A program made the translations under genes and the position numbers. This document shows, one piece after another, positions 56,894 through 64,000 of a stretch of DNA of 64,000 nt. Each line of letters opens with the position of its first letter. The stretch's first letter is position 1. Origin of the DNA: Mytilinidion resinicola (lineage: Eukaryota; Ascomycota; Dothideomycetes; Mytilinidiales; Mytilinidiaceae); NCBI RefSeq assembly GCF_010093595.1, contig NW_022985469.1:194078-258077 (forward strand), in the 5' to 3' direction. The notes below the pieces were generated by a model. That model was not told where the DNA came from. It saw only the letters and a list, made by a program, of their open reading frames with translations, and made no database searches.

Positions 56894-57650
56894 AGCAGGA
56901 TAGATAGGTGGGTAGAGTAGCATTGTGATACTCATAAAAAAAAATTGGGACGTGTGTCAAGCGGACAGTTTGGCATAGAAAATTCCATTTGGCATTTTGG
57001 CATCTGCAGTGGGTTGAGAAAGTGTTGTTGATGCCTCAGAGACTTGGGCGGCTAATGTGGGAGACTGCTGATAAGAGACGAGAGCAGGATTGGGAGATCA
57101 TCCGTACACCGCTACAGAGTACAAGATCTTGTTATATTAATTCCTGTGAGTCTTGAGAAGAACTCTTGTCTATGAATCTGCTGAGGACTCAAGGCTGCAA
57201 GTTCGACTCAAGTTAAAATCCCACAACCATGGACATGCGGTATCAAAAGTCTCTATAAACTTTCTCTCTACATACAAGGGTAGCTTTGGTATATCTCAAC
57301 TATCACTCTCGGTTTTCTCGCCCCGACGGTCTCGTCCAAGTCAAATTATCTACCATGCTTCACTGCCCATGCCCCGTGCCACAACCAGGCATTCATCATG
57401 AGTCAACTCCCAGTATACTCACTCTTAACGTGGATCTCGTGTCTCAAACTCGGGTCCCCCTTTCATAAAATCCGCAGTGAAGCAATACCGTGACTCACCC
57501 CCTCATCCTGCTACCTCCAGTCATCTCAACCTCAGAGTCACAGTCACGTGCCTTGACTCCACTCCACTTCTCACGGTTCCCATCCCTCATCCTACCCCTA
57601 CGGGCCAATCGTCCTCCTCCTCGTCCTACTCCGCCTTCAACATCTCTAAG

Positions 57651-57658
57651 TATAAATA
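57651..57658 (+). promoter_or_regulatory. TATA box of the P1-like gene
   Basis: TATAAATA lies 95 bp upstream of ATG 57746, with a CCAAT-type GGGCCAATC at 57602-57610 and CT-rich DNA between. This is a complete-looking core promoter for the short P1-like gene, which argues that the gene is expressed. Confidence 0.55.
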
Positions 57659-57745
57659 CCCCCTCTCGCCCAATCCTTTTCAACAACCCAAACATGCACT
57701 TCTACGTCCCTTGAACATCGTATCAACCATTTTTTCTTATCTAAA

Positions 57746-58096
57746 ATGTCTACTACAACCAACCCCGAAACCGCCACCGCCTACGCCGCCCTCATCCTCG
57801 CCGACGCCGAGGTCGCCATCACGGCTGAGAAACTGATGGTCTTGATCCGTGCGGCGGGGATTCAAGACGTAGAGCCGATTTGGGCGAGTTTGTTTGCGAA
57901 GGCGCTGGAGGGGAGGGATGTTAAAGAACTGATGCTTGAGATGCCTGCCCTGGATGGGGAAAATGGAGGGGAGGGGAAGAAGGACGAGGGGAAAGAGGGA
58001 GAGGAGGGAGAGGGAGTGGAGCATGAGGATTGCTGCTATGAGGGGAGTAGGGATGATGATTCTGAGGAGGACGGAATTATGGGGTTGTTTGATTAG
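57746..58096 (+). CDS. Divergent 60S acidic ribosomal protein P1 paralogue
   Basis: An intronless frame of 116 residues. The first 70 residues follow P1 closely: [19 protein letters not shown], then [20 protein letters not shown]. The usual Ala/Gly-rich hinge is replaced by a Glu/Gly/Lys-rich stretch with two adjacent Cys. The C-terminus [10 protein letters not shown] keeps the stalk-tip pattern but changes the conserved MGFGLFD. P1 forms the ribosomal stalk with P2 and P0 and recruits elongation factors. The divergence suggests a second, specialised or decaying copy rather than the main P1. A TATA box at 57651 supports expression. Confidence 0.8.
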   Translation: MSTTTNPETATAYAALILADAEVAITAEKLMVLIRAAGIQDVEPIWASLFAKALEGRDVKELMLEMPALDGENGGEGKKDEGKEGEEGEGVEHEDCCYEGSRDDDSEEDGIMGLFD

Positions 58097-58437
58097 GATG
58101 AGATGGGGGTGGGGTTTGAGGTACGTGTACGTCGCATCTCAGATATGTTTGAAAGACGCCTGATGTGGATATATATGGTAGAGTAGGATTTGGTTTTGGG
58201 CGTATCTGGCTCATCTGCAATATGTGACCGAAATGTGCTCAATACCGTTTCCCAAGCTTCAGGTCGTTCATTACACTCGCTTTTCGCGTACCAGAAATCT
58301 GTATCTCAACGCCTTACACATTATTCGTGTTTAAGTAATTATTTCGTTCATTCGGCCGTCAGGGGTTTCTGCCCGTACACAACGTGGCTAATGGTGGAAC
58401 ACAAGCCATCAGCTTTTCACCTCCCGCAGGTGACAAC

Positions 58438-59859
58438 TCAAAAGATGAGGGTAACGTACAAATTATGTTGCGCTTGCAACCGCGTGTTCTTCAGATCTTT
58501 CCGCACATCAGAGAGGAACACCTGGATGTGCTCTGGGCTCCAGCCCTGCACGTTTGTGAAGATGCGCAGCGATATTGCTTCGCAGCCGTCGAGGAATTGG
58601 ATCAAGTCGAATGCGCCGATTTCTTTCTGCAACGTAATCAGCCCTGCGACTTTCCTTCTGTCCCCCACATTTACCAGATAAACGCAGAAGGTGGAATGTC
58701 CATACCAATTTCTTATCCTTCGGCCACTGTCCAACCGGTATTGGCAACACGCTGTGATGCACATTCGTAAAGCCCGCGTCTTTCACCCACCCCTCCAATT
58801 TCGGCCCTGGCTCCGCAACGAGTCCAAACTTGGAAATTCCGTGTTTGACACCAGTTGCCCACTGATCCAGCGCGCTGTTCTCTTTGAATTCGCCCCCTGT
58901 CGAGTAGAAGGTCATGTCGAAGTCCTGGAACTCGACCCAGCCGCCCGGCTTGGTGTACCTGGTGCTTGTGTTAGCCAAAAGGCGTGCAGCACAGAATCGG
59001 TGTTTTAAGGGCACACTTGTAAGCTTGTTGCATCAGTCGCGGCCAATCTTTTAGCGAGCCGGCCATGTAACGGCAGTGGATGTAGTCGAATTTGGAGCTG
59101 TAGACCCATTCGTTTTCGGCGTCGTCGACTTCGAATTTGACGTTTGGTGGGACTCTGTTGGGGTGTTAGTACGCGTTACTTTGTGATAGTCAGTGAGCGG
59201 ATGGTTGTACAGCGTAGGTTGGATGGCACTGAGGTCGTTCCCTAAGATCTCTGCAGATGGGTATTTGTCCCCTGGTGGGCGATTTAGCTAATAGTGTGCT
59301 GTGTAATTGTGGAAGGGCTCTGAATACCCATGTCAATAGCCCATATACCAGTTCCTGTCCCGATATCTAGGATTCGCCCTGGGTTGTCTCCTATGGGCGC
59401 CCAATGGAGTTCTCCGTCACATCGAAGGGACATGATGTGGTGGAAAAGGTCCAGTCGATCGGCTTCGGACTGGAAGAATCAGGGATCGCGTCCTCTATGT
59501 TTGCGAGTGTTTGAACGCAAAACGAACTTCATCGTTGGGAAGGAAGTATGACCCATCTTTGAAGGCGTGGTATCTTCTGCCATTTTCGTATTTGTAGTTC
59601 GTGATACTCGACTTCAGTGAAGTCGTATAGCTCTCGCTGTGCGAATGGTACTGGTCAGATAGCTTACTCAAAAGCCGCAGAGGTCCGCAGTGCTCACGCA
59701 TCATCACCAAAGGCCGAGTCCGTATCGAGCTCGCCCTGAATTCAGTGAGTATCAGAGTACATTTCAGGGTCCATGTGGCTTGATCCCCACCTCTTCAGCT
59801 TCGATTTGCACTGGTTGCGGGCCACTCGGCACGGCCGGGTCTTCGCTTACATCCGCCAT
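58438..59859 (-). CDS. SAM-dependent methyltransferase, LaeA/TAM-like, eight exons
   Basis: Eight exons join in phase to 332 residues: 59791-59859, 59698-59735, 59528-59636, 59328-59469, 59211-59271, 59017-59154, 58706-58958 and 58438-58626. Motif I ILDIGTGTGIWAIDMG binds S-adenosylmethionine, and motif II-like ILGNDLSAIQP and EVDDAENEW follow. YTKPGGWVEFQDFD and the C-terminal RKDLKNTRLQAQ segment complete the usual fungal LaeA/TAM-type fold. The acidic N-terminus DTDSAFGDD is also typical. Two donors (GTGGGG, GTTCGT) are weak. Such enzymes modify small molecules, or, in LaeA, control secondary metabolism; which one applies here is unknown. It is divergent from a P450 965 bp away. Confidence 0.9.
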
Positions 59860-60824
59860 GGGAGTTGCGATAAGTGAGAAAAAGCTGGTGTGAACGTCGG
59901 AGAAGCAAGCTGACTACGACGCGCGCAAGGGGGAGCTTGCACTTTAATACCTAGGGCGATGATCGCGCGGTACCGTGTCTTCCCCGCCGGTTCCAGTGTC
60001 CTGGGAAAATAGACGATGCATTCCGCTGTAACCCGCATCCTTTGTGCGTGCCACGGTTAGCTGGGGGAGGATGCTTGGCTGCTTTTGCATTCTTCGAATC
60101 ATGGTCCAGCGGCCGTGATGGTTTCTGATGCCCGCAGGGTGGCGCGTAGTTCTACCATGTCGTGCCATGTATGCGACCGTGCCTCCGAGTAATGCATCGA
60201 GATCTTCACTGATAACGCGTGAGCCACTTCCTTGGCTTCCGATCTTTTCGGCTTGTGTCTCTCCATGTTTTCTTATTCCTGCTTCCTTAGGAAGTGCCTG
60301 CATCTGAGTCCAGCCTTTCTCTCTCGAGTTTCTGTTCTTTTAGGCTTTCTCGCGTGGAGCAAAATTCACCTGAACAGAAAGGCAGCTAATTTTGAAAGCG
60401 GGCGTTGATAAGTGTAAATAGTTACAGAATAGATGAAAGAAGAAGAGCTCTTGAAGGTATATATGGGTAGGCATAGGCGTTATCATTGCATGGGTCGGTA
60501 CCTTTGTAGATACAGCGATAGTGGCATATCAACCAACTCAATCCTCCTCTCCTCCCCTGAAAGCAGCATCACGGCCGAGCTCCATGCAGCGGGGATGAAG
60601 TCCCACCCTCCGCCCGCAAGCATGGCACGCGCCGTTCCGCAACCTGGCAGGCAGCGCAGGCGCATAGCGCGCCTTTGCTGTCGTGTCTACAAATGTAACC
60701 GCGCCCCAAAGCTGTATCAACAGTGGGTAGAATTTTCACTTTCCACGTTCGCGTTCCGCTCGTCATCTTTCGCTGTCTCGGTTGCACTGCTGCGTCTCTC
60801 GACAACTCTTCTCCCGCGAGCGCC
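59860..60824. promoter_or_regulatory. Shared gap of the divergent methyltransferase and P450 genes
   Basis: The two genes start at 59859 (leftward) and 60825 (rightward). The gap has only short overlapping frames, and none matches a domain. The layout would allow shared control of the pair; I see no clear binding motif. Confidence 0.5.
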
Positions 60825-62621
60825 ATGCCAGACTACGGGATAGCAACCGTGGTCGCGCTGGTGGTGGCGTCCGCTGCGGGTGCATTTTACCGCCTCTACC
60901 TGCATCCATTGACACACATCCCGGGACCCAAGCTGGCGGCTCTGACACACTGGTACGAAGCTTACTATGATGTCGTTAAGAAGGGCCAGTATATCTTTGA
61001 GATTGGACGCATGCATGAGAAATACGGTAAGCAGCGTTCCATTCGTTGAATGAGTTGGCAACCCGTTCCGCCCGCGTGGTCCCAAACGACGGGAAACATG
61101 ACGGTAGGACACCCTGTCACTGCCTGTCATTTAGGCGCCCGGCACCGGTCAACGGCAGAATTTTTCGGAGCGTGCAGCACTCGACCCGGTTCCTTTGGGT
61201 GTCGTGCATATTCTAACATCCTGCAGGCCCAATTGTTCGTGTCGGACCCAATGAAGTGCATATTCTGGACTCAGAGTACTATAATCAACTCTACAACATG
61301 ACAAACCGATTAGACAAATACGACTACTTCTATAGTATGATGGGCAACCCTCTCGCAACCTTTGGGACCATCCAGGCAGACGTGCATAGAGTCAGGCGAA
61401 TAGCGCTGGGTCCCTTCTTCTCAAGCAAAGCAGTCGCCAAGTTCTACCCGCAGGTACAATCCGTCGTAGACCGATTGACAGAGCGAATGGAACTATGTGC
61501 AGAGAAAGCCGAGCCCATTCCGCTCTTCTATGCGTACCGTTGCATGACGGTGGATATCATTTCCGAGTACGTGTTCGCGCATCAGATGGGTCTACTCGAT
61601 CGTGCGGACTGGGGAAAGTACTTCTACTCCGCCTGGCGCAGCTTGTGGGAGCTTTCCCCAACCACCCGCCAATTTCCGTGGATGATTGATGTCATCATGT
61701 CTATGCCACGCTGGATGACCAAATTGACAGATCCGAGAGCCCTTGAGGTCGTCGATATGTTTGCTGAGATTGACCACCAGACCGAGGTTCTGCTAAATTC
61801 AGATTCAAAGGCGGTCGAAGCTCAGCCGCATCCGACCGTGATATGGGAACTTTCGAAAAGTGACGCTTTACCACCTCAAGAAAAGACGCCGAAGCGCCTG
61901 GCAGTGGAAGCTAATAGTCTGATTGCTGCGGGCTTTGAGACCACTGGCGGTACACTAACTCTAATGACATACCTTGTGCTCTCTCATCCGAACGTCTATC
62001 AGAAGCTCCTCGCAGAACTCGAGCAGGCGATTCCAGACCCAACCAAAATACCCGGGTCGTTAGTTCTCGAGAGACTGCCATACTTGTTCGCGGTCGTAAA
62101 GGAAAGCCTCCGGTAGGTTGTTCCCGTGATCAACACGTGATCTGGACAAACGGTGCTAATCCTTCTTCAGCGTCTCTGTAGGAGCATACTCGCGCCTCTC
62201 TCGTGTCAATCGCTACGAAGCCATGCGCTACAAGCAATACAACATCCCGGCCGGTACCGCCATAGGAATGTCCGCGCTTTTCGTCGCCCACGATGAAGCA
62301 ATCTTCCCAGATGCACTCTCATTCATCCCAGAGCGTTGGCTAGAACCTGACGGCAGCATCGGCGCTACTGCCCTTCGCCTTGAGCATTATTTGTTGGCAT
62401 TCGGTAAGGGCGCACGTGGGTGCGTCGGCATCAATCTTGCGTACGCCGAGCTATATAGCGTCCTTACCACCGTGGTGAGGCGGTTCGGAAACCGTCTGGA
62501 GCTTTACAAGACTGAAGAGAGGGATATTGAGGCTGTGCATGACTATTTCGCAGGTATGACGAGGAGGCCGGATGGGAGCGAGGGAAATGGCCTGCGGGTT
62601 CTGGTGAAGAAGCAAAAATAG
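60825..62621 (+). CDS. Cytochrome P450 monooxygenase
   Basis: Three exons (60825-61026, 61227-62112 and 62171-62621) join in phase to 512 residues. The N-terminal hydrophobic anchor ([20 protein letters not shown]) and IPGPKLAAL hinge place it on the endoplasmic reticulum membrane. The I-helix has AGFETTGG, the K-helix ESLR (its Arg is completed at the second splice), PERW, and the heme loop [10 protein letters not shown] with ligand Cys447. The body resembles trichodiene-oxygenase-like fungal P450s, but substrate cannot be inferred. The first intron (200 bp) is long for this window yet has a CTAAC branch and restores [13 protein letters not shown]. Its partner next door is a methyltransferase. 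Confidence 0.93.
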
Positions 62622-64000
62622 TAATGGATTAGAATCTGTAACGACTTGAGCCTTTGAAGGCTCGGATGGAGCCGGATCCGGGCTGGGTCTTCCTTTTAGA
62701 CATCATAGATATCACCGTCCGTTAATAACACCTTAGAGTACCAGTGTATCACAAGATAAGCCCACACATTAGGTCGATCGGGGTGGCCTAATAGTCTCGA
62801 ATACTTCAGGTTAAAATAGCTTGCCAAGAGTGGCGTTTGTATAATTTCAGATAGTATGGTACGCTATACTGCATTATCGCCTTCGTCCGTGGCTCCCAGT
62901 GCTCAATGGCGGCTCCGTTTATTGTCAAGACAGAGGCTAATTTGAAAATTGTTTACAAGGATTCCTATAGAGCAAAAGGTACAGTATAACTAAGATCCAA
63001 AAGGGCCGCCTAAACGAAACACCCAAGCGGCGCCATCTGCCGATAAGCACCCCTACGCAGATACAGCGTCTAGATGCGTCCGCAAAGCGAGATAATCTAG
63101 AATGTAAAGCCTCGCGGTACCGTGCTTTTAACAGATCCAGCTTAGCCTTGGTAAGAAGTAGTCCAGAAAAGGGCTTCCTCCGTTCTAACACCACCTATTC
63201 CACCTGTCGCTTAATTTCCGCGCCAGTCCACCGGACGCATGCAGACGTCTGGACGCTGTATATTCTTCGTGGTTACACTTCAGCTGGCAACAGTGCCGCC
63301 CGGGTAGCCGGGCCCTGCCTTAGGGCTGCAGAGTTAATCGCTTCAATAGGGCTAGCCTCAGGAACCCAAGAGTCATCCCGGCTTTCCTTCGCCGTTGTGA
63401 ACAGAAGTAGTTATCCCACTCAACCGAGTCGAACGAGTTTCTACATTTTTGCAACAGCAGAATCTACTGGCACCTTCCATAAGTGGACGAGCGTCGTGCT
63501 TGGCCATACCTTGGCATGCTCGTACGGAAGCCAACATGGTTGCGAGGACTGCGGTTGTGGTGGACGAAGCTTTGGTAACTGATCTCTTATAAAGTCTTAA
63601 TCCCATTAAGCATTTTGCTGCCAAGCTACTCCACCTCCACTGGCCATTCTCGGTCTCTGACTTTGAAATTCTCTAAGTGGCTTTGACTTAGCAGTATGTG
63701 GGTGTCTATATGCATGCTTGGCATGACTGCGGCCTTTTCAGTCTTTGGAAATGTCCAGTCCCGAGCTCTCTTTGCGCATTATATAGTTTGTTGGCTCCTA
63801 CCTGATCATTGTCCTTGGCTTATGGATGACCTATGCAAAAGATTGGAAATGTCGATGATGCGCACGCACACCAGGAAATTAACGACGCAACTGCTATGGG
63901 CTTAGTGGCAGCTGGATGCACCCCCTAGTGCGTAAGAACTAGTGTATTTGATACTGTACTAGAACGCTACTGCTACGCTGCTGCTACGCTCCTGTCACTT
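62622..64000. other. Right-end gene-poor stretch
   Basis: No frame here (for example 63148-63582 plus or 62937-63194 minus) has a recognisable domain or splice partner. It holds the 3' untranslated region of the P450 gene. I see no RNA gene or transposon end. Confidence 0.4.

Noticed and set aside
63148..63582. 144-codon plus-strand frame at the right end
   Set aside because: No recognised motif, and an opposite-strand frame of similar quality overlaps it.

Overview
The window reads as nuclear DNA of a filamentous ascomycete (Pezizomycotina; a Dothideomycete is my guess, not shown). The reasons are short GT-AG introns, mostly 48-90 bp with CTAAC/CTGAC-type branch points, CT-rich leaders before start codons, and gene families typical of these fungi: HET, Clr5, Zn2Cys6, DUF6604, DUF3602, NUP and fungal P450. 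There are no operons. I joined exons by hand wherever donor, acceptor and phase all agreed; the exon coordinates are in the entries. I found no tRNA, rRNA or CRISPR.

Layout. 0-8 kb: the edge of a gene, a membrane-anchored exo-beta-1,3-glucanase (ExgD type), a broken HET gene and a triple-AAA CbxX/CfxQ-like ATPase. 8-14 kb: an unrecognised membrane protein and an Msp1/ATAD1-like AAA ATPase. 14-20 kb: an accessory zone with a broken DUF6604 fragment, a second broken HET fragment and a five-exon Clr5-ankyrin gene. 20-28 kb: a six-span membrane protein, then a seven-exon Zn2Cys6 regulator between two short-chain dehydrogenase genes; an 11-bp CGG repeat lies just upstream of the regulator's start. 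28-34 kb: a Ppc89/Cep57-like spindle pole body protein and a secreted NUP-family protein. 34-42 kb is gene-poor: a degraded RGG/acidic ORF, a DUF6604 pseudogene with three homopolymer frameshifts, and a 1,060-bp Mutator-like element with 132-bp inverted repeats and a perfect 8-bp target duplication. 42-51 kb: a RING protein, a small DUF3602 protein, a membrane protein and a zinc-finger/coiled-coil protein. 52-58 kb: a decayed secreted-protein gene, a histidine-phosphatase family gene, an RGG protein and a divergent ribosomal stalk P1 paralogue. 58-63 kb: a divergent pair of an eight-exon LaeA-like methyltransferase and a cytochrome P450.

How the genes may work together. Housekeeping functions (cell-wall glucan, spindle pole body, ribosome stalk) are interspersed with accessory islands. 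The most coherent possible units are the regulator with its two dehydrogenases (22.7-27.8 kb) and the methyltransferase-P450 pair (58.4-62.6 kb). The HET, DUF6604 and Clr5-ankyrin material, with the transposon, looks like fast-evolving accessory DNA under decay. I did not find an obviously new multi-gene system; the best leads are ranked in the findings.
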